The position numbers and the translations under genes are program-made. A DNA stretch of 20,508 nt. Origin: Bacteroidales bacterium. GTDB lineage: Bacteria; Bacteroidota; Bacteroidia; Bacteroidales; UBA7960. This document shows positions 1 through 7,921 of the stretch, one piece after another (positions within the stretch are counted from its first letter, which is position 1; each line of letters opens with the position of its first letter). The stretch is taken from the NCBI GenBank assembly GCA_003451785.1, contig DMJL01000073.1, forward strand, positions 1 to 20,508. The letters run 5' to 3'. The notes below the pieces were generated by a model. That model did no database searches and was not told the DNA's origin. It saw nothing but the letters and a program-made list of their open reading frames with translations.

Positions 1-447
1 ATTAAAATGCGTGTAACCAACCCCGTTTACAACGGAAAAGTTTACACCCCTTCATTTCACAATAATTGGGCATTCAACGGTTATGGTTTCGACCATAACG
101 TAAGAATCCTGAGATATTCAGACATTCTTCTCATGCACGCCGAAGCCCTGTTCAACGGAGCCTCCGTGCCATTAACCAGCGGGGTGACTGCCTTAGATGC
201 TGTTAATAAAGTACGTGACAGGGCAGGACTGGCAGATTTGACCGGATTGACCCGCCAGCTTATTTGGGACGAACGCCGGGCTGAGCTGGCAATGGAGCAG
301 GATCGGTTCTTCGACCTGGTTCGAACAGGACAAGCTGCCACCATTTTAGGGCGGTTAGGATTTAGAGCCGGTGTACACGAAGTGTTCCCCATTCCTGCTG
401 CTCAGCTTCAGCTAAACCCCAATCTTACGCAAAACCCCGGTTACTAA
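1..447 (+). CDS. SusD/RagB-family outer-membrane glycan-binding lipoprotein, C-terminal part
   Basis: This is the last 148 codons of a SusD-like protein; the frame is already open at base 1, so the true start and the signal peptide lie outside the window. SusD proteins are surface lipoproteins that cap a SusC TonB-dependent porin and hand it oligosaccharides. The visible part has the conserved SusD C-terminal features: the RILRYSDILLMHAEAL helix (an R-Y/L-x-D-x-L-L-x-x-A-E motif), the AVNKVRDRAGL segment, the IWDERRAELAMEQDRFFDL motif, and the closing VFPIPAAQLQLNPNLTQNPGY tail, in which PIP and N-P-x-L-x-Q-N-P-G-Y are typical. It is first in a tightly packed block of carbohydrate genes, 43 bases ahead of the LamG lipoprotein. 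The partner SusC is expected just upstream. Family assignment is secure; the substrate (beta-1,2-glucan) is inferred from the downstream enzymes. Confidence 0.93.
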   Translation: MKMRVTNPVYNGKVYTPSFHNNWAFNGYGFDHNVRILRYSDILLMHAEALFNGASVPLTSGVTALDAVNKVRDRAGLADLTGLTRQLIWDERRAELAMEQDRFFDLVRTGQAATILGRLGFRAGVHEVFPIPAAQLQLNPNLTQNPGY

Positions 448-490
448 ATATATAGTTACTTTTTCTTTAACCATTTAACACTAAATTATC

Positions 491-1378
491 ATGCTTAAAA
501 ATCTTTTTAAAAGACAAACTGCGCTGCTGCTTGGAATTCTTTTTATTCCTGCACTGGTGCTTACTTCGTGTCGCGATGATGACGATAATGGTGCTGTAGG
601 TCCAATCGATCCTAACACCATAGCCACTGCTGACCTAGTAGCGCATTGGTCATTCGATCAGACAGCTGTTGAGAGAATTGGCAACATTACTCCTACTGCA
701 AGTCCAGGTGTAACCTATGTGGCTGGTCGCCGCAATCAGGCCTTCCAAGGTGCTGCAAACGCACACCTATCCTACTTATTGCCAACAGCAAGTCCTATGA
801 GAAACTTAACCTCTTTCACTGTATCGTTTTGGATAAGGTCTCCTTTGGTTACTGGAGATCCTGTACCAACAATCTTCGAAATTGGTCGATCTGACGATCT
901 TTTCTGGGGCAACCTAAAACTTCACTTGGACCGCCTTCCGGCTACTGCAGACTCTCTAAACTTTCGAGCATTTTTCTTAAAGCATGGCGCAACATGGTCA
1001 GGGCAACATACTGGGTTTTCTCACAGAAGTTTTGCAATCAACCGCTGGTTGTATATCACCATGACATACAATCAAGCCAATTCTAAGTTTGAAATTTTCC
1101 TTAACGGCGCAAAAGTGCCCACCAATCCTGGTGTTGAAGATCGTTGGCAGGGACCACCTGAGATAACCCCGCGTCTCCCACTTGGGCCATTAGCTTTTCA
1201 AAATCCCGACCGTATTATCTTTGGTGGATGGAGGCCAGTAATTGAAACCGCCGCAACAGATGTTTGGATGGGATGGTTTAAGGGTGCCCTTGATGAGTTT
1301 CGTGTTTATAGGCGTGCTTTAACCGCCGCTGAAATAAAAGCACTATACGACGCTGAAGTTTCTCAAATTACAAATTAA
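491..1378 (+). CDS. LamG/concanavalin A-like surface lipoprotein, probable glycan-binding protein
   Basis: The 295-residue product starts with a lipoprotein signal peptide: K/R at residues 3-8, a hydrophobic core, and lipobox LTSC with the acylated cysteine at residue 27. The next residues are RDDDD, an acidic stretch matching the lipoprotein export signal that sends Bacteroidota lipoproteins to the cell surface. Residues about 48-290 look like a single LamG/Laminin_G_3 jelly roll: LVAHWSFD opens it, TSFTVSFWIRS is the central strand, and LDEFRVYRRALTAAEIKALY is the usual closing motif. No catalytic signature is visible. Its position right after susD is where PULs place SusE/SGBP-type surface glycan-binding proteins, so that role is inferred. 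It could instead be a family 16-like enzyme relic, but no E-x-D-x-x-E motif is seen. The fold assignment is fairly sure; the ligand is not known. Confidence 0.85.
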   Translation: MLKNLFKRQTALLLGILFIPALVLTSCRDDDDNGAVGPIDPNTIATADLVAHWSFDQTAVERIGNITPTASPGVTYVAGRRNQAFQGAANAHLSYLLPTASPMRNLTSFTVSFWIRSPLVTGDPVPTIFEIGRSDDLFWGNLKLHLDRLPATADSLNFRAFFLKHGATWSGQHTGFSHRSFAINRWLYITMTYNQANSKFEIFLNGAKVPTNPGVEDRWQGPPEITPRLPLGPLAFQNPDRIIFGGWRPVIETAATDVWMGWFKGALDEFRVYRRALTAAEIKALYDAEVSQITN

Positions 1379-1388
1379 TCAAAAAAAC

Positions 1389-1423
1389 CTAACGGGAGTA
1401 ATGCCCTGTATTGCTCCCGTTAG
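1389..1423 (+). terminator. Strong intercistronic hairpin (terminator or mRNA 3'-end stabiliser)
   Basis: A 15-base left arm (1389-1403) and a 15-base right arm (1409-1423) enclose a 5-base loop (CCCTG). The outer 10 pairs, CTAACGGGAG with CTCCCGTTAG, are perfect; the inner five include two G-T wobbles. It starts 10 bases after the LamG stop codon and ends 15 bases before the next start. On the plus strand no T-run follows. Read on the minus strand the stem is followed by GTTTTTTTG, as in a classic intrinsic terminator, although no minus-strand gene is present here. The most plausible role is a processing or attenuation point separating the susD/LamG transcript from the enzyme genes. Confidence 0.6.
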
Positions 1424-1438
1424 TACATTGAACCTGAA

Positions 1439-3088
1439 ATGAAAATCACTTTGTTTGTTTTAGCCTTAATGATAGCCGCTTTTGGTTCCTGCCAAGAAAA
1501 AGACCCTAATGTAATTGTTCCGAATATAGCAATAGAATCCGTTTTTATAAACGATAAACTTGTTCCAAATCAAACGGTTATTAACGAGGTTGATTTTCGG
1601 AATGTTGAAATCAGAGTAGCATTCAACACACCTGTTGACACAAAGCGATTCAATAGAGATGATTTCTTCTTGAGTGGATTTACGGCAAATTATCATTATC
1701 GTTTCGATCCGTCGAGAAGATGGCTATATATCAAACCATCCGAACGGGTAAACCCTCTATCCTTTCACAGGCTTACAATTTTTCCGGGGCAAAATCTGGG
1801 AGGGACTTTTTCGGGCGATTACTCTTTCGGGTTCAGGACGCGTCTCGATAGCACACCAAAGTTTCCAAGGATTTCAGACGAAGAGTTGCTCACATTAGTG
1901 CAAAGGCAAACTTTCCGTTTTTTCTGGGACTACGCTCATCCTGTTTCTGGGTTAACAAGGGAACGCTCCGGATCGGGCGACTTGGTAACCATGGGTGGTA
2001 GTGGATTTGGCCTGATGGCTATATTGGTTGGCATTGAACGAAATTTTATCACAAGACAGCAAGGATTTGAACGAATTCGCACCATAGTAAATTTCTTAAA
2101 CCGTAGCAATACAGACAGATTTCATGGTGCATTTCCACATTGGATGAGCGGTACTACCGGTCGCACCATACCCTTCAGTGCCCGCGACGATGGGGCAGAT
2201 TTGGTAGAAACTGCTTTTCTAATGCAGGGATTGTTGGCTGTTCAGGAGTACTTCAGAAACGGTTCGCCCGAAGAGCGAGCTATTGTACCAATCATTCAGC
2301 AGATGTACGAAAATGTGCAATGGAGTTTCTTCAGACGAAACAATGAAAATGTTCTCTATTGGCACTGGTCGCCAAATTTCGGATGGGCAATGAACCATCA
2401 AATTGGAGGGTGGGACGAAGCTCTAATAGTTTATGTTTTGGCAGCAGGTTCGCCAACACATCCCATTCCTGCGGAGGTTTACCATCAGGGTTGGGCCCGC
2501 AACGGGCAATACCCCATGGTGAACAATCGTGTTTACTACGGTATAAGGCTCCCCTTAGGACCAACCCTAGGAGGTCCTTTGTTTTTTTCCCATTATTCAT
2601 TTCTTGGGTTAGACCCTCGTAACCTTCGCGATAGGTATGCAAATTATTGGGAACAAGTGGTAGCACATACTCTAATAAACAGGGCCTACTGTATTGACAA
2701 CCCAAGGAATTTCGTAGGATATTCCAAATATGTATGGGGCTTAACAGCTAGCGATATCGAAAGGGGTTACACTGCCAGTTCTCCCACAAACGATGTTGGG
2801 GTTATAGCGCCTACGGCTGCCTTATCTTCAATGCCATTTACACCTGAGTATAGCTTGCAGGCATTGAGGTTTTTTTATTATGTGCTTGGAGACAGAATCT
2901 GGGGACCACATGGTTTCTATGATGCTTTCAACCTGACTACACTTTGGTTTGCAAGGTCGTACTTAGCAATTAACCAAGGTCCTATCATCATTATGATTGA
3001 GAATCACCGCACCGGACTTATCTGGGACTTGTTTATGCGCAACGAAAATGTAAGAAGGGGATTAGATGCTTTAGGATTCACTTATTAA
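1439..3088 (+). CDS. GH144 endo-beta-1,2-glucanase, lipoprotein with N-terminal Ig-like domain
   Basis: The 549-residue product has a lipoprotein signal with cysteine 18 in FGSC, followed by QEKDP, which partly fits a surface export signal. Residues about 27-137 form a beta-rich Ig-like domain (bacterial Ig/BIG_5-like in appearance). Residues about 145-549 are the (alpha/alpha)6 'glucoamylase' fold (PF10091) used by GH144. The acidic cluster in ARDDGADLVETAFLMQG (D250, D254, E257) has the same spacing as D135, D139 and E142 of the Chitinophaga pinensis GH144 enzyme, as I recall them. E327 in GGWDEALIVYVLAAG corresponds to its E211. The C-terminal GPIIIMIENHRTGLIWDLFM block is also typical. 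The family cleaves beta-1,2-glucan internally with inversion, to short oligosaccharides. Placed after the glycan-binding genes, it probably makes the first cut at the cell surface. Family call is strong; endo versus exo (sophorose-releasing) mode is not settled. Confidence 0.9.
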   Translation: MKITLFVLALMIAAFGSCQEKDPNVIVPNIAIESVFINDKLVPNQTVINEVDFRNVEIRVAFNTPVDTKRFNRDDFFLSGFTANYHYRFDPSRRWLYIKPSERVNPLSFHRLTIFPGQNLGGTFSGDYSFGFRTRLDSTPKFPRISDEELLTLVQRQTFRFFWDYAHPVSGLTRERSGSGDLVTMGGSGFGLMAILVGIERNFITRQQGFERIRTIVNFLNRSNTDRFHGAFPHWMSGTTGRTIPFSARDDGADLVETAFLMQGLLAVQEYFRNGSPEERAIVPIIQQMYENVQWSFFRRNNENVLYWHWSPNFGWAMNHQIGGWDEALIVYVLAAGSPTHPIPAEVYHQGWARNGQYPMVNNRVYYGIRLPLGPTLGGPLFFSHYSFLGLDPRNLRDRYANYWEQVVAHTLINRAYCIDNPRNFVGYSKYVWGLTASDIERGYTASSPTNDVGVIAPTAALSSMPFTPEYSLQALRFFYYVLGDRIWGPHGFYDAFNLTTLWFARSYLAINQGPIIIMIENHRTGLIWDLFMRNENVRRGLDALGFTY

Positions 3089-3175
3089 ACAGTTTGCCCA
3101 TAAATCGGTTTTCCGGCCAGTACATTTCAATGTCTGGAGAACAACAGGTTGTAATATTTGAAGAACATTTTTAAC

Positions 3176-3190
3176 CCGACAAACAGTCGG
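3176..3190 (+). other. Small hairpin in the 170-base gap between the two GH144-like genes
   Basis: CCGAC (3176-3180) and GTCGG (3186-3190) pair perfectly around an AAACA loop. The gap (3089-3258) otherwise holds AT-rich sequence ending in a long A-rich run just before the next start codon, the usual translation-initiation context in Bacteroidota. No TAnnTTTG promoter element with proper spacing was found in it. The stem is short and its function unknown. Confidence 0.25.
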
Positions 3191-3258
3191 ATTACTACGG
3201 GTTTTGTCTTTAAAAATCGAAAACCCAATCAAATAAAAAAAATAAACTTTCTAAAAAA

Positions 3259-4641
3259 ATGAAAATAACAGTTCTTTTTCTTCTTTTGGTTTTCACTTTA
3301 GTATCGTGCAAAAGGGAACCCGTCCAACAATTCAAATCTTTTGGAAATATTGATTTCCCGATTACCGCCGATGATGAGAAAATGCTTGACTCCATTCAAT
3401 TTTTCTCATTTCAGTATTTTCTGCAAAATTATCATCCTGAATGGGGTATTGTACCCGATAGGCTCGCACCTGGTGCTCCTACAAACATTGCAGCTTCGGG
3501 CTTTGCTTTACCCAGCTTTGCAGTAGGCGTTGAAAGAAACTGGATTACACGCGAAAGAGCAGCCCAAATTACTTTAAATATGCTCAATTTCTTTGCTAAC
3601 TCCGAACAAAGTTCCGAATCTGTAAGTTCGGGTTACAGAGGGTTTTACTACAGGTTTTTGAATATGGAAACCGGTGAACGCCAATATGAAAGTGAACTTT
3701 CTACGGTTGACACTGGCCTGCTGATGATGGGCATATTGTTTGCACGGAACTATTACAATCAAGAAAACGAAACTGAGCAGGAAATCCGTAGGCTTGCAGA
3801 ATTTTTGCTAAACCGAATTGAATGGGAATTTATGATTCTTCCTGAGGGCGGCGATTATGGCAATACCATAGGTATGGGTTGGTATCCCGAAGCAGGCTTT
3901 CATCACATGGGCTGGAAGGGCTACAACGAGGCACTCTTCCTTTACATCCTTGCTGCTGGGTTGGGCATGGAGAATGCAGAACAAAGTTACGAAGCCTGGT
4001 TGAGCGGTTATACATGGTACACCTATTACGAAGGATTAGAACATGTGGCATTCCCCCCGCTATTCGGACATCAATTCTCACACGCATATATCGACTTCAG
4101 AGGTCTGGCCGATCGCTTTATGAGAGAAAAAGGCATTTGCTACTTTGAGAATAGCAGGCGTGCAACATTGTCGCAACAACGATATGCAATAGACAATCCT
4201 CATGGCTGGGTAGGATATGGTGAATTTACATGGGGAGTTACAGCTAGTGACGGACCTGGCCCATCATTTAACTTTAATGGCTTTGAATTTTTTGCTTATG
4301 CTGGTCGCGGAGCGACAAGCCCTGAATATAATTACTTCGACGATGGTACCATTGCACCGTATGGTCCATTATCGTCATTACCTTTTGCACCAGAAATAGT
4401 AATTCCTACTGCCAGAAACATGATTGAGCAATATGGCGATTGCATTTGGGGAAGATTTGGATTTTATGATGCCTTTAACCCGACGGTTGATTGGGTAAAC
4501 CCCGACTACATAGGAATTGCCCAGGGGCCGATGCTTATTATGATTGAAAATTTCAGGACCGGCCTCGTGTGGAACTATGTAATGAGAGATCCTATCATTC
4601 AGAAAGGTCTTTCGAGATTGGGTTTTGAATATATAAATTAA
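3259..4641 (+). CDS. GH144-like (PF10091 'glucoamylase' fold) lipoprotein paralogue with altered acidic motif
   Basis: The 460-residue product is a lipoprotein (lipobox LVSC, cysteine 17) followed directly by KREP, so the acidic surface-export signature is weak and it may stay periplasmic. It lacks the Ig-like domain and is almost all (alpha/alpha)6 barrel (residues about 35-460). It aligns with the upstream GH144 protein along its length: GYNEALFLYILAAG with E224 matches E327 there; YAIDNPHGWVGYGEFTWG matches CIDNPRNFVGYSKYVWG; and GPMLIMIENFRTGLVWNYVM closes both. The key difference is the acidic cluster: ELSTVDTGLLMMG has S148 and D151 where GH144 has D and E. The STxDTxLL form is common among other PF10091 proteins, so this is a related enzyme of a different subgroup rather than a broken copy. 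Likely role: an exo-acting or differently specific beta-1,2-glucan enzyme. Fold certain, activity uncertain. Confidence 0.85.
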   Translation: MKITVLFLLLVFTLVSCKREPVQQFKSFGNIDFPITADDEKMLDSIQFFSFQYFLQNYHPEWGIVPDRLAPGAPTNIAASGFALPSFAVGVERNWITRERAAQITLNMLNFFANSEQSSESVSSGYRGFYYRFLNMETGERQYESELSTVDTGLLMMGILFARNYYNQENETEQEIRRLAEFLLNRIEWEFMILPEGGDYGNTIGMGWYPEAGFHHMGWKGYNEALFLYILAAGLGMENAEQSYEAWLSGYTWYTYYEGLEHVAFPPLFGHQFSHAYIDFRGLADRFMREKGICYFENSRRATLSQQRYAIDNPHGWVGYGEFTWGVTASDGPGPSFNFNGFEFFAYAGRGATSPEYNYFDDGTIAPYGPLSSLPFAPEIVIPTARNMIEQYGDCIWGRFGFYDAFNPTVDWVNPDYIGIAQGPMLIMIENFRTGLVWNYVMRDPIIQKGLSRLGFEYIN

Positions 4642-4716
4642 ACCCCGGCGCATATTGTATTTTGCCGTAATATGGAATCAACATGTTGTTCATCAATAAC
4701 AATAACCTTACCATAA

Positions 4717-7700
4717 ATGAGAATCGGAATTATTAAAAAAGCTCTGGCACTTTTAACCTTTGGAGTAACTTCCCTAACTCTGAATGCCCAAAGTGTTGTA
4801 TTAGATGATTTTGAAGCCTTAAAAGGTTGGGAACTTTTAAAATCGGAAGCATTTGAAGGGCGCATTTCGCTTGAGCCCGGAAAAACGGGCAATGCCATCC
4901 GTTTCGACTACGATTTTACCAGGGGTATGGGCTTCGGGGGCATTCAAAAATGGTTTCCATTAGACATACCCGACAACTATGAGTTTACCTTTTGGATTAA
5001 GGCAGAATCTCCTTCAAACACTTTAGAAATCAAGTTTATTGATGAATCGGGGCACAATGTTTGGTGGGTCAACAAAAGAAATTATGAATTTCCCACCGAG
5101 TGGACACAAGTACGCATCCGCAACCGACATGTAACCTTTGCCTGGGGACCGACCACAGACAGGGTTTTAAGACGGGCTGACCGGATCGAGTTCACTGTGG
5201 CATCTTTTGTTGGAGGCAAAGGAACAATCTGGATTGACGACCTTCGATTCGAAAAACTGCCACCAAGACCCGAAACTTATCCCAAACCCATTGCTACGGC
5301 TTCATCATCGCGCAGAAACCAGGGCGCAGGTTTAGTTTTGGATGACAATAAAAATACATCCTGGCAAAGCCGCAATACCAGAAATCAGCATTTTATGCTC
5401 GATTTTGGTACACGCAGGGAGTTTGGTGGCATACACATAGATTGGCTCCAAGATCACCAGGCCGGAAAGTTTAGTGTTTTCACTTCCAATGATGCCGTAA
5501 ACTGGCACAAATCTCACACAATAACTGGAAACCTCACCGATGCAAGCTTTGTGCGCATGCCTGAAACGGAAGCCCGCTACTTGAGAATTGACCTTTCGGA
5601 AGGGAAATCAAGGCGATCATTTGGAATAGAAAACCTCAATATTTTAGACATAAAAGAATCGCAAACTGTCAGTGATTTTTTAATATACAAAGCCCGACAT
5701 GCACCGGAAGGAGATTATCCACGGCAATTTTTGGAGCAGGCCGTATATTGGACTGCCACAGGAGTAAACAACGACCTCAGAGAAGCACTGATTTGCGAAG
5801 ACGGACAGGTGGAAGTGGACAAAGGCCTGTTCTCCATTGAGCCCATGCTAAGGATTGGTACCCGAATATACAACTGGAATAATGTTTCTGCCAGCCAGTC
5901 GCTTAGTTTCCCGAAGGAAACAGGGAGGCTTGACTTTACTCCAACCGTTACATGGAATCTCGATGATGTAACGTTTGTTACAGGAATTACTGCTTTTGGC
6001 GAAGCCAATGTAAACTCGCGGCTTAACATTGGATATTACCTGAAAAATAATTCGACAGAGCCAAAAGATATCGAGTTGTTTTTGCTGATTAGGCCTTATC
6101 AGGTGAATCCTTATTACCAGTTTTTAAATTTTCCGGGAGGGGCAGGTGTAATCAACTCAATCCATGAAGTAAGACCCGGAAAAATTTCGGTTGACGATAA
6201 AACCCTTTATTCTCTGAGGCCTTATGATATGTTTGCGGCAACCACTTTTGATCAGGGAAGCCTGGTTGATTTTATCCGCACCAATACCCTTCCCCGACAA
6301 TCCTCAGTTACCGACCCCCATGGTCTTGGAAATGGTGTGATAAAATATAATATTCGCCTGGAGCCTGGAGAGGAGACTCAGTTTTTTGTAGTTGTGCCTT
6401 TTCATACCAAATTGCTCGAAAACGAGAATATTACCAACGAGCAGGTTGCACGAGAATTTGAGGAAGTGGCTGCCTATTGGCGCTCTCGATTCGACCACAT
6501 CAGTTTTAACCTGCCCGCATCGGCCAACAGAATCATAAACACATACAAAGCCAATCTGTTTTACATTCTTATAAACAGGGACTTTGCCGGAATACAGCCT
6601 GGCTCGCGCTCCTACGAGCGTAGCTGGATTCGCGATGGTTCGCTCACATCCTCCGCACTGCTTAAATCAGGTATTACACCCGAAGTCCGTGAATTTATCG
6701 AGTGGTTTACTCCATATCAATACGAAAGTGGAAAGGTGCCATGTGTGGTCGATTTTCGCGGGCCCGACCCTGTGCCACAGCACGATAGCCCAGGGCAGCT
6801 GATTTTCCTTATCAAAGAATATTTTGATTACACCAAAGACACAACCTTTCTTAGGACTAAAAACCACAACATCCTCAAGGCTGTAAGATACATGGAGTAC
6901 TTAATTGCTCAGCGCTCTACAGATCATTTCAGGCTGGGCAACGACAGTATCAGGGCTTATTACGGAATCGTGCCCGAATCAATCAGCCATGAGGGTTATT
7001 CTGCCCACCCCATGCACTCATACTGGGACAACTTTTTTGTAATGAAAGGGCTGAAGGATGCTGTGGAAGTACAACGGATATTGGGCAATACAGTAGAATA
7101 CGAGCACATTAAACGCGTGCGCGACACCTTCAGGGTAAACCTTTACAACTCCATAAGGCTTGCCATGCAAACCCGAAACATCGATTTTATTCCAGGCTGC
7201 GTCGAACTTGGCGATTTCGATCCTACATCTACCACTATCGCCATTTGGCCGGCCAATGAAATGCAGAATCTGCCTCGACCGGAGTTTTACAATACCTTTG
7301 ATCGTTACCTGCAATTTTTCAGGGATCGCCGCGATGGGAAGCTCGAATGGTCGAACTATACGCCATACGAAACCCGGGCTATTGGTACTTTCATTTTTAA
7401 AGGCAAACCAGAAATAGCCCATGAACTCACCGAGTTTTTCCTTGATGACCTCCGTCCACAGGGATGGTATCATTGGGCAGAAGTGGTGTGGAGAGAGTAC
7501 CGTATTCCGCGTTTCATTGGCGACATGCCTCATACCTGGGTTGGAAGTGACTTTATTAATGCTGTCAGGTCGAAATTTGTATTCGAAGACGAACTTAACG
7601 GCACCCTGAATCTTGGGGCAGGTTTACGGCAGGATTGGATTGATTACCCCAAAGGTATTTCGGTAGAAAACCTACCTACGCACTTTGGCGAAATTTCGTA

Positions 7701-7902
7701 TGCCGTGAAAAAGCACAATCAAAGCTACACTTTCTCGATACAAGGGAATGTTCAACTACCCCAGAATGGAATACGGATTAGAAATTTCAACGGTTCGAGG
7801 CTGCCTGTAAAAGTAACCATTAACGGCCACGAAACAAGAAACTTTACCAACAACGAAATAGCTGTTGATGTGTTTCCAGCTGAAGTGGTAATTTATTATT
7901 AA
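4717..7902 (+). CDS. Exported multidomain protein: CBM-like + F5/8C + (alpha/alpha)6-type putative glycosidase, family unassigned
   Basis: The 1061-residue product has a Sec signal peptide (cleavage probably after LTLNA, residue 24) and no lipobox, so it is periplasmic or secreted. In order I see: a CBM11-like beta-sandwich (about 27-180, opening VVLDDFE and closing TIWIDDLRFE); a discoidin/F5/8-type domain (about 190-315, with LDDNKNTSWQS and RYLRIDLSEG); a large beta-rich region (about 320-600); a helical region resembling an (alpha/alpha)6 barrel (about 605-960); and a C-terminal beta domain (about 970-1061). In the helical part, RSWIRDGSLTSSALLKSG (D640) recalls the W-I-R-D-G motif of debranching-type and related clans. 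Other conserved-looking acids are D690 in QHDSPGQL, E830, D833 and D835 in CVELGDFDPTST, and E877 in LEWSNYTPYETR. It does not match a family I can name with confidence. Its place in the block, 75 bases after the GH144 paralogue and 19 before the transporter, suggests oligosaccharide trimming in the periplasm. Confidence 0.75.
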   Translation: MRIGIIKKALALLTFGVTSLTLNAQSVVLDDFEALKGWELLKSEAFEGRISLEPGKTGNAIRFDYDFTRGMGFGGIQKWFPLDIPDNYEFTFWIKAESPSNTLEIKFIDESGHNVWWVNKRNYEFPTEWTQVRIRNRHVTFAWGPTTDRVLRRADRIEFTVASFVGGKGTIWIDDLRFEKLPPRPETYPKPIATASSSRRNQGAGLVLDDNKNTSWQSRNTRNQHFMLDFGTRREFGGIHIDWLQDHQAGKFSVFTSNDAVNWHKSHTITGNLTDASFVRMPETEARYLRIDLSEGKSRRSFGIENLNILDIKESQTVSDFLIYKARHAPEGDYPRQFLEQAVYWTATGVNNDLREALICEDGQVEVDKGLFSIEPMLRIGTRIYNWNNVSASQSLSFPKETGRLDFTPTVTWNLDDVTFVTGITAFGEANVNSRLNIGYYLKNNSTEPKDIELFLLIRPYQVNPYYQFLNFPGGAGVINSIHEVRPGKISVDDKTLYSLRPYDMFAATTFDQGSLVDFIRTNTLPRQSSVTDPHGLGNGVIKYNIRLEPGEETQFFVVVPFHTKLLENENITNEQVAREFEEVAAYWRSRFDHISFNLPASANRIINTYKANLFYILINRDFAGIQPGSRSYERSWIRDGSLTSSALLKSGITPEVREFIEWFTPYQYESGKVPCVVDFRGPDPVPQHDSPGQLIFLIKEYFDYTKDTTFLRTKNHNILKAVRYMEYLIAQRSTDHFRLGNDSIRAYYGIVPESISHEGYSAHPMHSYWDNFFVMKGLKDAVEVQRILGNTVEYEHIKRVRDTFRVNLYNSIRLAMQTRNIDFIPGCVELGDFDPTSTTIAIWPANEMQNLPRPEFYNTFDRYLQFFRDRRDGKLEWSNYTPYETRAIGTFIFKGKPEIAHELTEFFLDDLRPQGWYHWAEVVWREYRIPRFIGDMPHTWVGSDFINAVRSKFVFEDELNGTLNLGAGLRQDWIDYPKGISVENLPTHFGEISYAVKKHNQSYTFSIQGNVQLPQNGIRIRNFNGSRLPVKVTINGHETRNFTNNEIAVDVFPAEVVIYY

Positions 7903-7921
7903 CAAATAAATACGAAAGACC

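Noticed and set aside
4680..4695. Short palindrome CAACATGTTG before the 1061-residue protein gene
   Set aside because: Ten bases of self-complementarity in AT-rich DNA is expected by chance, and it has no partner site nearby.
7018..7533. 171-codon minus-strand reading frame inside the multidomain glycosidase gene
   Set aside because: It is antisense to strongly structured coding sequence with conserved motifs on the plus strand; its translation shows no domain.
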